Source: REBR01 sp033721915
GTDB lineage: Bacteria > Pseudomonadota > Gammaproteobacteria > Pseudomonadales > Oleiphilaceae
Assembly (NCBI GenBank): GCA_033721915.1
Contig: JAWWAC010000026.1
Span: forward strand, 1-40,973
Reading direction: 5' to 3'
Length of the DNA stretch: 40,973 nt
Part shown: one piece after another, positions 22,980-32,170 of the stretch
Layout of the letters: every line of letters starts with the position of its first letter
Position numbering within the stretch: the first letter of the stretch is position 1
Notes under the pieces: model-generated
Databases searched by the model: none
What the model was told of the DNA's origin: nothing
What the model saw: the letters and a program-made list of their open reading frames with translations, nothing else
Translations under genes and position numbers: made by a program

Positions 22980-23249
22980 TCAGTGCAGCGTCTGGTCCCC
23001 CCGCTGCACCCGTGAGGCGTCTTCCTCGTCTTCAATGTCGATCTCACCGATACTCTCCGACATGGACCCCACGGCCTCGATGCCGGCGGTTATCATGGCC
23101 TTGGCCACCGCCAGGTCGTTGTCCTGGAGCATATCCCGGGTCTCACGGGAAAACCGTATTTTTACCAGTGGCGCACCGTCGTCATCAATGCGCTTCAGGG
23201 CAAACTCCCCGTTGGGCAATTCCACAATTTCCATAAAAGATGTCGGCAT
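22980..23249 (-). CDS. Small conserved hypothetical protein next to sulA
   Basis: The 89-residue protein begins MPTSFMEIVELPNGEFALKR and continues with GAPLVKIRFSRETRDML, a pattern I associate with a small protein encoded beside sulA in Pseudomonas. The C-terminus is acidic (SIGEIDIEDEEDAS). It is soluble, with no signal or membrane segment. AAAGGCGG lies before the ATG. Its function is not known. It follows the DUF6586-like gene by 60 bp on the same strand, so the two probably form an operon. Confidence 0.72.
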   Translation of the reverse strand: MPTSFMEIVELPNGEFALKRIDDDGAPLVKIRFSRETRDMLQDNDLAVAKAMITAGIEAVGSMSESIGEIDIEDEEDASRVQRGDQTLH

Positions 23250-23309
23250 ACTGTCCGCCTTTTCAGTCAGCGCCCTTGCGGGCGGCTGTGAATGTCTGTT
23301 GGGGTGCGT

Positions 23310-23798
23310 CTACCACTCGCCGTGTCGCTCGGAAAACTCCGCCAGATAGGCCGCCATGGCGTCGGCCACCCGGTGGCGTTGCTCCGGGCCCATGTCGGGC
23401 CCGTCGTTGCTGGCCACGGCAATGATATTGTCCGGTTGCGGCCGGGTCTTGCCGGGCCTGGGCCGGCGCAGCCAGGCCAGCCAGCCGTCCAGTGTCTGCC
23501 ACCAGTTATCCCGCTGCTCAAGCAGCGACTCCAGCAAGGCCACCTCGGCGTGGTCCTCACCCAGCAAGGCCCGCAGCTCCTGCAGATCGCGGACCACCGG
23601 GTCCTTGTGCTGGCAGGTGCGGGCAATGTGCTGCAGCAACAGCAGTCTTGCCTGCTCCAGCATCAGCACGCTGCCCTCACGGAGTGATTCCCGCTCCAGG
23701 GCCGAGTGCACGGCCACTTCCTGGTCCAGCTGCCGGAACAGTGAACGGGCCAGTGTCAGTTTTTCCTGGACCAGCACATGCCATTTTGCGTCAATCAT
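23310..23798 (-). CDS. DUF6586-like protein
   Basis: The 162-residue, mostly helical protein begins WHVLVQEKLTLARSLFRQL and contains LREGSVLMLEQARLLLLQHIA and NWWQTLDGWLAWLRRP, with no membrane segment. The pattern and position (two genes after lexA-sulA) match the DUF6586 protein that in Pseudomonas lies between sulA and topA. The function is unknown. Here topA is not the next gene; a receiver-CheC gene starts divergently 163 bp away. Confidence 0.65.
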   Translation of the reverse strand: MIDAKWHVLVQEKLTLARSLFRQLDQEVAVHSALERESLREGSVLMLEQARLLLLQHIARTCQHKDPVVRDLQELRALLGEDHAEVALLESLLEQRDNWWQTLDGWLAWLRRPRPGKTRPQPDNIIAVASNDGPDMGPEQRHRVADAMAAYLAEFSERHGEW

Positions 23799-23961
23799 AA
23801 GGCTCGCCCATTACCACGAATGTCTTCCAGTATATCAGAGCGCTCCCCTATATGGCTTCCCTGTTCTGACCCCGTGGGGCGCCTTTGCAGGCCTTGTGAA
23901 TCCGGTTCGCGGGTACTTACCGGGTTGCTATACTGAAATAAAGCTCAAAGGCGGAATATCA

Positions 23962-24990
23962 ATGACCACCGACGTATTAATCTGCGACGATTCGGACATG
24001 GCCCGCAAACAGATGGCCAGGGCACTGCCGGGAGACTGGGATCTCAATGTCAGGACGGCGGTGGACGGCCAGGACTGCCTCAACCAGTTGCGCCAGGGCC
24101 ACAGCGAGCTGCTGTTCCTGGACCTTAACATGCCGGTGATGGATGGCTACCAGGTGCTGGAGACCATCCGACGTGAAGACCTGCCCGTGCTGGTGATTGT
24201 GGTGTCCGCGGATATCCAGCCCGACGCCCGCCGCCATGTACTGTCTCTGGGGGCACTGGGGTTTGTGAAGAAACCACTGGACCCGAATGAGCTGGCCCAT
24301 GTGCTCATTGAGTCCGGGTTCTATCGTCCCGATGAGGCCCCCGGCACGGCCGCCAACCGCCACAGTCCCTCGCCGGTGGACAACCCCGTGGATGGCCTGA
24401 ATGGACAGTGGCGGGATGCCCTGCAGGAGGTGGCCAATGTGGCCATGGGACAGGCCGGCGACCACCTGGCCCGGTTGCTGAATGTGTTTGTGCAGCTGCC
24501 GGTGCCGAGAGTGACGGAACTGGCGGTCTCGGACCTGCGCATGGCACTGGCCAGCGCACAGAACGGTGACAGCGAGGCGGCCGTTGGTCAGGGCTTTATT
24601 GGTGGCGGCATCACCGGGGAGGCGATACTGCTGTTCAGTGACAGCGCCCTGTCGGATATGGCCCAGCTGGTCGGTTTTGGCCGCGATCCGGATGATCACC
24701 AGGCCCAGGAAGTGCTGGGGGACATGACCAGTGTCCTGGCCGGTGCCTTTCTCAAGGGGCTGAGCGACCAGCTCAACACCCGTTTCAGCGTTTCACCGCC
24801 GGCCATTCTTGGCCATCAGATCAGTATCGCCGAGCTGATCGAACAGAACCGCCACCGATGGACCCGTATGCTGGCCATTGAACTCAATTACCGTATCGAT
24901 TGCCACGGCATTCGCTGCGACCTTTTGCTGCTGATGACGGAAGAGTCACTCACCCCGTTGCAGCAGAAACTCGCCTTTCTGATGGAGTAA
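23962..24990 (+). CDS. Response regulator with CheC-like phosphatase domain
   Basis: The 342-residue protein has an N-terminal receiver (residues 1-115: Asp9/Asp10, phosphoacceptor Asp54 in FLDLNMPVMDG, Ser82, Lys103) and a C-terminal CheC-type domain. The latter begins DALQEVAN (Asp152, Glu156, Asn159) with a proline 23 residues later, which fits the D/S-x3-E-x2-N-x22-P phosphatase motif. The second repeat (QEVLGDMTSVLAGAFLKGL) lacks the asparagine, so only one site looks active. It may dephosphorylate its own receiver or another one. A PAS-GGDEF gene follows two bases after its stop. The ATG at 23962 starts the receiver domain; the longer open frame upstream is not coding. Confidence 0.85.
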   Translation: MTTDVLICDDSDMARKQMARALPGDWDLNVRTAVDGQDCLNQLRQGHSELLFLDLNMPVMDGYQVLETIRREDLPVLVIVVSADIQPDARRHVLSLGALGFVKKPLDPNELAHVLIESGFYRPDEAPGTAANRHSPSPVDNPVDGLNGQWRDALQEVANVAMGQAGDHLARLLNVFVQLPVPRVTELAVSDLRMALASAQNGDSEAAVGQGFIGGGITGEAILLFSDSALSDMAQLVGFGRDPDDHQAQEVLGDMTSVLAGAFLKGLSDQLNTRFSVSPPAILGHQISIAELIEQNRHRWTRMLAIELNYRIDCHGIRCDLLLLMTEESLTPLQQKLAFLME

Positions 24991-24992
24991 TC

Positions 24993-25973
24993 ATGGCGAA
25001 TGACCCCCGGAACCTGGCGGAATTTCACTGGCTCATGGAGATGCTCTCTACCATAGAGATGGGCCTGGTGGTGCTGGATGAACAGCACCGCATACAGGTC
25101 TGGAACGGCTTCATGGAGAACCACAGCGGCCGCAGTGCCACCAGCCTGCGGGAAAAAGACCTCTTCAGCGCCTTTCCTGAGCTGCCCAGGGGCTGGATGG
25201 AGCGCAAGATGAACACGGTGCGCCAGCTCAACACCCGGGTGTTCTCCTCATGGGAGCAGCGCCCCTGGCTCTTTCCCTTCCCCAGTGCCCGTCCCATCAC
25301 GGGCATCGAGCCGATGATGTACCAGAACGTCACCTTCTGCCCACTCACCGGCAGCGATGGTCACGTGCACCATGTCTGCCTGCTGATCTACGATGTGACC
25401 GATGCCGCCAGCAGCCGCCTTCAGCTGGAGAAGGCCAATGTGCAGCTCAGCCACCTGAGCCGCACCGACCAGCTCACAGGGCTGCTCAACCGGGGCACCT
25501 GGGAGTCGCTTCTGCACCATGAATACGACCGTTTCCGCCGCTACCAGGGGCAGAGCGTGCTGGTCATGTTCGATATCGACCACTTCAAGACGGTCAATGA
25601 CACCCATGGTCACCAGGCCGGCGACGAAGTCCTCAGGGAGCTCGCCGTACGACTGCACAGGACGCTGCGACTGTCGGATCTGGCGGGGCGTTACGGCGGT
25701 GAGGAGTTTGCGGTGATACTGCCCGAGACAGACGGCCACGGTGGTGAGATCTTTGCCGAACGTCTGCGCCAGAGTATCGCCGAGTCGCCCTTCCACACCG
25801 GCAAGGGGCCACTGAGCTGCACCATCAGCCTGGGCACGGCCCTGCTCACGGACGATGTGGCCAGCCCCGGCGAGTGGCTGGCCAGGGCCGACCAGGCGCT
25901 GTATTGCAGCAAGGGACAGGGCCGCAACCGCAACACCACCTGGAGCCCAAGCCTGCCGGCCATGGGCGAGTGA
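24993..25973 (+). CDS. PAS-GGDEF diguanylate cyclase
   Basis: The 326-residue protein has a PAS domain (about residues 15-140: TIEMGLVVLDEQHRIQVWNG to VCLLIYDVTDAA), a short linking helix, and a GGDEF domain (about 150-320). The active-site motif is GGEEF at residues 235-239, with an RLSD inhibitory site five residues before it, so it should make c-di-GMP and be inhibited by it. There is no membrane segment or signal peptide, so sensing is cytoplasmic. GGAG precedes the ATG. The two-base gap to the receiver-CheC gene implies a functional pair. Confidence 0.9.
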   Translation: MANDPRNLAEFHWLMEMLSTIEMGLVVLDEQHRIQVWNGFMENHSGRSATSLREKDLFSAFPELPRGWMERKMNTVRQLNTRVFSSWEQRPWLFPFPSARPITGIEPMMYQNVTFCPLTGSDGHVHHVCLLIYDVTDAASSRLQLEKANVQLSHLSRTDQLTGLLNRGTWESLLHHEYDRFRRYQGQSVLVMFDIDHFKTVNDTHGHQAGDEVLRELAVRLHRTLRLSDLAGRYGGEEFAVILPETDGHGGEIFAERLRQSIAESPFHTGKGPLSCTISLGTALLTDDVASPGEWLARADQALYCSKGQGRNRNTTWSPSLPAMGE

Positions 25974-25984
25974 AGGCGACCAGG

Positions 25985-26028
25985 GCCGGACAGCACTGTG
26001 CCGTTCAGCCCATCAGTGCTGGTCCGGC
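25985..26028. terminator. Large hairpin between convergent transcripts
   Basis: GCCGGACAGCACTG (25985-25998) pairs with CAGTGCTGGTCCGGC (26014-26028) with one bulged base. The right arm lies inside the last codons of the NAD-glutamate dehydrogenase gene. It lacks a U-tract but sits at the meeting point of two transcripts. Confidence 0.5.
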
Positions 26029-29000
26029 TGACCCTGGCGGATGCCCCGGTGCTGGGTGCTTTGCGCCAGGTCCAGAAGCTCCCGCAGTGCCACGGAGAAC
26101 ATGGGGAATTCCGGTTCCGGCTGGGCCCTCAGGTCCGCCAGCATGCCATGCCAGCGCTCAATCAGCCCCTGGTGCTGTTGCTGCCACAGGGCCAGGCAGT
26201 CCGCGATGCTTTCCCCCTCCCGCTGACAGTTCAGCACCGCCGTGGTCAGCGCCCTCTGCTGCCAGCTGAGATCCTCACGGAAGCTCTCACGGGCCATGGC
26301 CTGCCAGTGGGAGCGGGGCTTGAGGTGGGAAATGGCCAGTGACAGCCAGTCCAGGTCCAGCTCCTCGCCCATGGCGTAATACAGGTGCGCCACCTCCTTC
26401 AGTGAACGGCCGGTCTCCTCCCGGGCCTCGATCATGCCCAGGCTGGCGTAGAGATGCCCCACTCCGGCCACCACGCCGGCCAGCCGTTCCGGCACACCCT
26501 GTTGTGCCAGCTCTTCATAGGCGCTGCGCCAGTCCGCCTCGGCCACCGGCCCCAGGTGCTCCGGCAGATGGTCGGCAAAGGCCCTGACATGCTCGGCAAA
26601 ACGGCTGAGATGTTCCTGCACATTCATCTCGCTGCGACGGTTGCGCAACAGCCAGTGGGTGGCACGGCGTATCAGACGCATCAGTTCCGCCATCAGACTC
26701 ATCTGCAGGTCGCTGTCGATGACATAATCCAGTGACTCCACCTGGTACCACCAGTCATCGAAGCCGAACACGGACTTGGCGATGATATAGGCCTGGGCGA
26801 TGGCCGCCACCGGCGCACCGGTGGACTGCTGCAGGCGCTCGACAAAGGTGATGCCCACCGAGTTGACCATGTCGTTGGCAATTTCAGTGGCGATGATCTC
26901 ACGCTGCAGCTGGTGGGCCTGAAGCTGTGGTCCGTAGCTCTCCACCATGCGCATCGGAAAGACCCGCAGCAGCACCTCACCCAGTGAGGGGTCGTCCGGC
27001 AGGCTGGAGGCGGTGAGAATCTGCTTGAGGTCCGCCTTCACATAGGAGGCCAGTATGGACAGCTCTGGCCGGGTCAGGCCCTGTCCCTGCAGCTGACGCT
27101 CGTTCAGTGCCTCCTCGTCCGGCAGAAACTCCAGTGGCCGGTCCAGTAGGCCGGCGTTCTCGTAACGGCTCATCAGACGGCGGTACTCTTCCAGCCGCCC
27201 GGCCGCCTCGCGGTTGGCAATGCTGATGGCCTGTGTCTGGCGGTACATGTTGCGCAGCACCAGTCGGGCCACATCGTCGGTCATGGCCTCAAGCATCTGG
27301 TTGCGCTGCTTGGTGGTCAGGTCCCCCTCCTCCACCAGGCGGTTGAGCAGGATCTTGATGTTCACCTCGTGGTCCGAGCAGTCCACACCGCCCGCATTGT
27401 CGATAAAGTCGGTGTTGCAGCGCCCGCCCAGCAGTGCGTACTCGATGCGCGCCCTCTGGGACATGCCCAGGTTGCCCCCTTCGCCAATGACACGGCAGCC
27501 CAGCTCACAGGCATCCACCCGCAGACCGTCATTGGCCTTGTCACCCACATCGCTGTGGCTCTCCCGGCTGGACTTGACGAAGGTGCCGATGCCACCGATC
27601 CAAAGCAGGTCCGTCTCCGCCCGGAGAATCTGGCTGATGAGCATATTCGGCGGCAGGCTGTCGGAGGGGGTGTCCAGCCACTGCTTCATTTCCGGGCTCA
27701 GCGGTATGGACTTGGCCTGACGGCTGAAGACACCACCCCCTGTCGAGATCAGTGACCGGTCGTAGTCCTCCCAGGAGGACTGTGGCCCCCTGAACAGCCG
27801 CTCCCGCTCGCGAAAACTGGCCTGGGGGTCCGGGTCCGGGTCGATGAAGATGTGCATATGGTTGAAGGCCGCCCTGAGCCGGATATGCTCAGAGCAGAGC
27901 ATGCCGTTGCCAAACACATCCCCGCCCATATCGCCAATGCCCACCACACTGAAGGGTTCACGGGCGGTGTTCAGCCCCATCTCACGGAAATGGCGCTCAA
28001 CGGCCACCCAGGCGCCACGGGCGGTGATGCCCATTTTCTTGTGGTCATAGCCCTGGCTGCCGCCGGAGGCAAAGGCGTCCCCCAGCCAGAAACCGTATTC
28101 CGCGGCGATGCCGTTGGCGATGTCGGAGAAGGTGGCGGTGCCCTTGTCCGCCGCCACCACCAGGTAGTAGTCGTCCTCGTCATGGCGCAGCACGTTCTCC
28201 GGGGGCACAACGACACCACCGGGGTAGTTGTCGGTCATGTCCAGAAGGCCCCGGATGAAGGTGCTGTAGGCGGCGATTCCGGCCTTCTGCAGCGCCTCAC
28301 GGCTGCCCTGCTCCGGCATCTGCTTCGCCACAAAGCCCCCCTTGGCCCCCACCGGCACGATCACGGCGTTTTTCACCTGCTGTGCCTTCACCAGCCCCAG
28401 CACCTCGGTGCGGTAGTCCTCGAAGCGGTCCGACCAGCGCAGGCCGCCACGGGCCACCTTGCCGCCACGCAGATGAACCCCTTCCACCAGTGGCGAGTAG
28501 ACAAAGATCTCGTACAGCGGGCGTGGCTTGGGCATTTCATGAATCAGCCCGGGACGCAGCTTGAAGCTGATATAGGGCTTTTCACGGCCGTCAGTGTCCG
28601 GCTGGTAGAAATTGGTGCGGGTGCTGGCCTGCATCAGGCTCAGGAACAACCGCAGCACCCGGTCCTCGCTGAGGTTGGGCACCGCATCCAGTCCGGCGTT
28701 GAACTCGATCTCCAGCTTCTGCTGCACCGCCTGCCACTGGGTCGGGCTCTGGTAGCGGCGGGGGTTGAAGCGGGCGTCGAAATAATCCAGCAACAGGCTG
28801 GCCAGTGGCGTATGCACCGCCAGTGTGGAGGCAATAAAGTACTGGCTGTTGCTGATGCGGATCTGCTGCATGTAACGGGCATAGGCCCGCAGTACGCCGA
28901 TCTGCCGCCAGTTCATGTAGGCCGCCAGCATCAGCCGGTTGAACACATCGTTCTCCGCCTCCCCCGCCCAGATGTGGCGGAACAGGGATTCAAACAGGGG

Positions 29001-30893
29001 CCGGATGCGGTGGATATCCACACTCTGGCCGCCGCCGGCCCGCAGTGAGAAATCGTGGATCCAGACCCGCTGGTCATCCCGGGTCAGTATCTCGAAGGGG
29101 TGTTCGCCAATGACCCGGAATCCCAGGTTCTCGAAGACGGGAATGATATCCGACAGGGTCAGCTGCTGGTGGGGGTGAAACAGCTTGAAATGCAGTGTAT
29201 CGCCACTCTCGCCCGGCTCACGGTAGAAACTCATGGCCAGCTGGTCGTCATTCACAGCCTGCTCCAGGTAGTCCACATCAATGGTGGCCCTGCGGGGTGA
29301 GAAAAGATCCCGGTAACCGGCCGGGAAGGCATTCTGGTAGCGCTGTGTCAGACGGCTGCCCTGCTCTTCCCCGTGGTTTTCCACCAGGCCCGCCAGCAGG
29401 CCGTCGTGCCAGGACTGTGCCAGTGTCACCAGCTTCTCCTGCAGCTCCGCCCGGGGCAGCTGGCGGTTGTTCTCCGGGGTCACACGCACGGTGAACTGGG
29501 TTCTGGCCAGCACAGACTCGGAAAAATAGGTGGTGAACTCAATCCCCTGTGCCCCCAGCATATTGCCGATGGCCTTCTCCATGTCCTGACGCAGCTCCGT
29601 GCAGTACAGCTCACGGGGGACAAACACCAGACAGGTGACAAACTCCCCGTACACATCCTCCCGCATGAAGAGCCGGATATGGCGCCTCTCCTGGATGTAG
29701 AGAATGCTGGTGGCCACATCCAGCAGCTCATCCACCTCCATCTGGAATAGCTGGTCACGGGGGTAGACGGTGAGTATCTGGTCCAGCTCCTTGCCGGCGT
29801 AATCGTCCCTGGGGAAGCCCGAGCGCTCCAGCACCGCGTTGACCTTGGCCCTCAGCAGGGGGATCTCATCGGGACGCTCGTTGTAGACCCTGGAGGTGTA
29901 GAGCCCCAGGAAGCGCCGCTCGCCGATCACACGGCCCTTGTCATCGAATTTCTTGACCGCGATGTAGTCCGGGTAAGCCGGGCGGTGCACCCTGGAGCGC
30001 TGCGAGGACTTGGCAAAGATAAACAGGTTGTCGTTGCGGGTCATGGCCTCACGGGTCTGCACCGGCAGCTGGTTCAGCCGCACACTGGGCTGGCGCTCGT
30101 TGTGCAGACGCAGTATGCCCAGCTCCGAATCCTTCACCTGGCGCACTTCGATGTCGCTCTTGCGGCGCACAAAGTCGTACTCGTCGTAGCCCAGAAAGGT
30201 GAAGTGGTCCGAGGTCAGCCACTGGATAAAATCCAGTGCCTCCTCCATGTCCGCCTGGTTGAGCTTGCCCGGAGGGGACTGCAGCTCGTCGAGAATCGCC
30301 AGTGCCCGCTCGCGCATCACCGGGAAATCCGACACGGCGGTGCGCACCTCATGGAGCACCTGCTCGAGATCCTCCTGCAGGGCCTGCTGCGCCTCGGACT
30401 CGCTGTGGCGGTCCACCTCCAGCACAATCAGGGCCTCTTCCGCCGGGTCCATGGGGGTCTGTGTGGGTGTCTCCAGGCGCAATGGGCCGGAACCACGCTC
30501 GGGGCGGAACACGGTGTAGTAGATGCTGTGGATATTCAGCTCACGCTGGTTGATGGCCATGCGCAGCGAGTCGATCAGAAAGGGGATGTTGCGATGCAGC
30601 ACAAACAGCAGTGTATGACTCGACTGCCAGCCGTCCTCCTCCAGGTCCGGGTTGAACACCTTGACACGGGCCTGCTCACCGGGCCCCTCCTGGATAAAGT
30701 GCCAGGCGGAGAGCACAGCACCGTAGACATCCTGCAGTCGGCGCTGCAGCAGCTCGTCAGGGGGCAGGTGCTGCAGGTAGTAGGCGGCAAAGTCGCTCAC
30801 CCGCGACGCCTCCTCCGGCGACAGCCGCTGCTGGAAAGTCTCTGTCAGTTCCCGTAGAAACTCGGCCTTGGTGGTCACTGTCAGGGCATTCAT
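26013..30893 (-). CDS. gdhB: NAD-specific glutamate dehydrogenase, large (180-kDa) type
   Basis: The 1626-residue protein is the large NAD-dependent glutamate dehydrogenase of Pseudomonas and relatives (usual length about 1600-1620). A long N-terminal regulatory region precedes the catalytic part, which contains ARGGLRWSDRFEDYRTEVLGL, here given only in part: GGLRWSDRFEDYRTE, then VIVPVGAKGGF, VVGIGDMGGDVFGNGML, and a long helical C-terminus. It oxidises glutamate to 2-oxoglutarate and ammonia, feeding amino-acid carbon into the TCA cycle. I chose the ATG at 30893, eight bases after AGGA; the frame stays open to 31097, but that part does not resemble the family. It is divergent from moxR across a 314-bp gap. 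Confidence 0.95.
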   Translation of the reverse strand: MNALTVTTKAEFLRELTETFQQRLSPEEASRVSDFAAYYLQHLPPDELLQRRLQDVYGAVLSAWHFIQEGPGEQARVKVFNPDLEEDGWQSSHTLLFVLHRNIPFLIDSLRMAINQRELNIHSIYYTVFRPERGSGPLRLETPTQTPMDPAEEALIVLEVDRHSESEAQQALQEDLEQVLHEVRTAVSDFPVMRERALAILDELQSPPGKLNQADMEEALDFIQWLTSDHFTFLGYDEYDFVRRKSDIEVRQVKDSELGILRLHNERQPSVRLNQLPVQTREAMTRNDNLFIFAKSSQRSRVHRPAYPDYIAVKKFDDKGRVIGERRFLGLYTSRVYNERPDEIPLLRAKVNAVLERSGFPRDDYAGKELDQILTVYPRDQLFQMEVDELLDVATSILYIQERRHIRLFMREDVYGEFVTCLVFVPRELYCTELRQDMEKAIGNMLGAQGIEFTTYFSESVLARTQFTVRVTPENNRQLPRAELQEKLVTLAQSWHDGLLAGLVENHGEEQGSRLTQRYQNAFPAGYRDLFSPRRATIDVDYLEQAVNDDQLAMSFYREPGESGDTLHFKLFHPHQQLTLSDIIPVFENLGFRVIGEHPFEILTRDDQRVWIHDFSLRAGGGQSVDIHRIRPLFESLFRHIWAGEAENDVFNRLMLAAYMNWRQIGVLRAYARYMQQIRISNSQYFIASTLAVHTPLASLLLDYFDARFNPRRYQSPTQWQAVQQKLEIEFNAGLDAVPNLSEDRVLRLFLSLMQASTRTNFYQPDTDGREKPYISFKLRPGLIHEMPKPRPLYEIFVYSPLVEGVHLRGGKVARGGLRWSDRFEDYRTEVLGLVKAQQVKNAVIVPVGAKGGFVAKQMPEQGSREALQKAGIAAYSTFIRGLLDMTDNYPGGVVVPPENVLRHDEDDYYLVVAADKGTATFSDIANGIAAEYGFWLGDAFASGGSQGYDHKKMGITARGAWVAVERHFREMGLNTAREPFSVVGIGDMGGDVFGNGMLCSEHIRLRAAFNHMHIFIDPDPDPQASFRERERLFRGPQSSWEDYDRSLISTGGGVFSRQAKSIPLSPEMKQWLDTPSDSLPPNMLISQILRAETDLLWIGGIGTFVKSSRESHSDVGDKANDGLRVDACELGCRVIGEGGNLGMSQRARIEYALLGGRCNTDFIDNAGGVDCSDHEVNIKILLNRLVEEGDLTTKQRNQMLEAMTDDVARLVLRNMYRQTQAISIANREAAGRLEEYRRLMSRYENAGLLDRPLEFLPDEEALNERQLQGQGLTRPELSILASYVKADLKQILTASSLPDDPSLGEVLLRVFPMRMVESYGPQLQAHQLQREIIATEIANDMVNSVGITFVERLQQSTGAPVAAIAQAYIIAKSVFGFDDWWYQVESLDYVIDSDLQMSLMAELMRLIRRATHWLLRNRRSEMNVQEHLSRFAEHVRAFADHLPEHLGPVAEADWRSAYEELAQQGVPERLAGVVAGVGHLYASLGMIEAREETGRSLKEVAHLYYAMGEELDLDWLSLAISHLKPRSHWQAMARESFREDLSWQQRALTTAVLNCQREGESIADCLALWQQQHQGLIERWHGMLADLRAQPEPEFPMFSVALRELLDLAQSTQHRGIRQGQPDQH

Positions 30894-31207
30894 AATTGCC
30901 ATCCTGTAATCTTGCCGGAAGGAGGGAAAGGCTGCTTGTCTTGCGCCTCGCTTCCATGATCCACTTTTGCGGTCGCCTCTGATAACGACGGCTGCGCCCA
31001 ACGGCCTGTTGCGCCGCTTTTTTTTGCCGCACAGAGTGCGCTGAAAGCCACTCCGTGCAGGCACCCGCATCGGGCGACTGTTTTCAGCATAGTTCAAAGA
31101 GTGCGTTATGGCGGGTCCGTGAAAACCACTAAGACCCTGAAATCAAACCCATGGCTGCCCTGTTGCCGTTGCATCCGGCGTGGCCACACCCGGAGAACAC
31201 CACAACC
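30894..31207. promoter_or_regulatory. Divergent control region between gdhB and moxR
   Basis: This 314-bp region serves two divergent transcripts. It contains a nine-base T run (about 31018-31025) and an inverted repeat CACAGAGTG (31030-31038) / CACTCCGTG (31049-31057) with one mismatch, a candidate operator. No gene is supported: the open frames that extend from both sides lack ribosome binding sites. Confidence 0.45.
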
Positions 31208-32170
31208 ATGGCACCGGAACAGGCACTGGGCGCACTGCGCCGGCAACTCTCGCAGCGCATTCTGGGGCAGCAGTCACTGGTGGACCGCCTGCTGGTGGCC
31301 CTGCTGGCCGATGGCCACCTGCTGGTGGAGGGGGCGCCGGGGCTGGCCAAGACACAGGCCATACGCAGTCTGTGCGAGCACCTGGAGGCGGACTTCCACC
31401 GGGTCCAGTTCACACCGGACCTGTTGCCGGCGGACATCACCGGCAGCGACATCTACCGCCCCGAGAGCGGCCAGTTTCACTTCCAGAAAGGCCCACTGTT
31501 CCACAACCTGGTACTGGCGGACGAGATCAACCGGGCACCGGCCAAGGTCCAGTCCGCCCTGCTGGAAGCCATGGCGGAGCGTCAGGTGACCGTAGGCCAG
31601 ACCACCTACCCGCTGGATTCCCTGTTCCTGGTGATGGCCACCCAGAACCCCATTGAGCAGGAGGGCACCTACCCCCTGCCGGAAGCCCAGCTGGACCGCT
31701 TCCTGATGCATCTGCGCATTGGCTACCCACAGGCCCGCCATGAACGGGAAATACTGCACCTGGCGCGACAGGAGCAACGGGGCGAGATGCCCGTCAATGC
31801 CCTGACCATCACCCGTGAGCAGCTCTTCAGCGCCCGGCGCAGCGTGGCCGACACCTATATGTCCGAGGCGGTGGAGGACTACCTGCTGGCGCTGATACTG
31901 GCCAGCCGCGGACAGGGGCCCCACGGAGAGGCCATAGGCCCCTTTATCAGCTTTGGCGCCAGCCCCCGCGGCAGCATCGCACTGGACCGCTGCGCCAGGG
32001 CACTGGCCTGGCTGGAGGGGCGCGACTATGTCACTCCGGATGACATCCGTGCACTGGCCGGTGATGTGCTCCGTCACCGCATTCTGCTGACCTTTGAGGC
32101 GGAAGCGGAAGGCCTCACCAGCGACGACCTGATAGAGCGGTTGCTGGACAGGGTTCCGGTCAGCGTATGA
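31208..32170 (+). CDS. MoxR-family AAA+ ATPase
   Basis: The 320-residue protein has ILGQQSLVDRLLVALLADGHLLVEGAPGLAKT (the Walker A part is GAPGLAKT), Walker B LVLADEIN followed by RAPAKVQSALLEAMAERQV, and FLVMATQNPIEQEGTYPLPE, all typical of MoxR. It is a cytoplasmic chaperone-like ATPase that works with VWA-domain proteins encoded downstream. The ATG at 31208 gives a standard N-terminus; an ATG at 31151 is in frame without a better site. The following gene starts by overlapping its stop by four bases (ATGA), so the cluster is translationally coupled. Confidence 0.94.
   Translation: MAPEQALGALRRQLSQRILGQQSLVDRLLVALLADGHLLVEGAPGLAKTQAIRSLCEHLEADFHRVQFTPDLLPADITGSDIYRPESGQFHFQKGPLFHNLVLADEINRAPAKVQSALLEAMAERQVTVGQTTYPLDSLFLVMATQNPIEQEGTYPLPEAQLDRFLMHLRIGYPQARHEREILHLARQEQRGEMPVNALTITREQLFSARRSVADTYMSEAVEDYLLALILASRGQGPHGEAIGPFISFGASPRGSIALDRCARALAWLEGRDYVTPDDIRALAGDVLRHRILLTFEAEAEGLTSDDLIERLLDRVPVSV

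Noticed and set aside
23356..23961. Extension of the receiver-CheC frame upstream
   Set aside because: It runs antisense to the DUF6586-like gene; the receiver domain begins at the ATG at 23962 with a ribosome binding site.
27852..29048. A 398-codon open frame on the plus strand opposite gdhB
   Set aside because: It lies wholly inside the dehydrogenase gene, has His/Gln-rich composition typical of a reverse-strand shadow in GC-rich DNA, and has no ribosome binding site.
30894..31097. In-frame N-terminal extension of gdhB
   Set aside because: The extension is basic and low in family similarity, and AGGA directly precedes the ATG at 30893, which gives the normal N-terminus.
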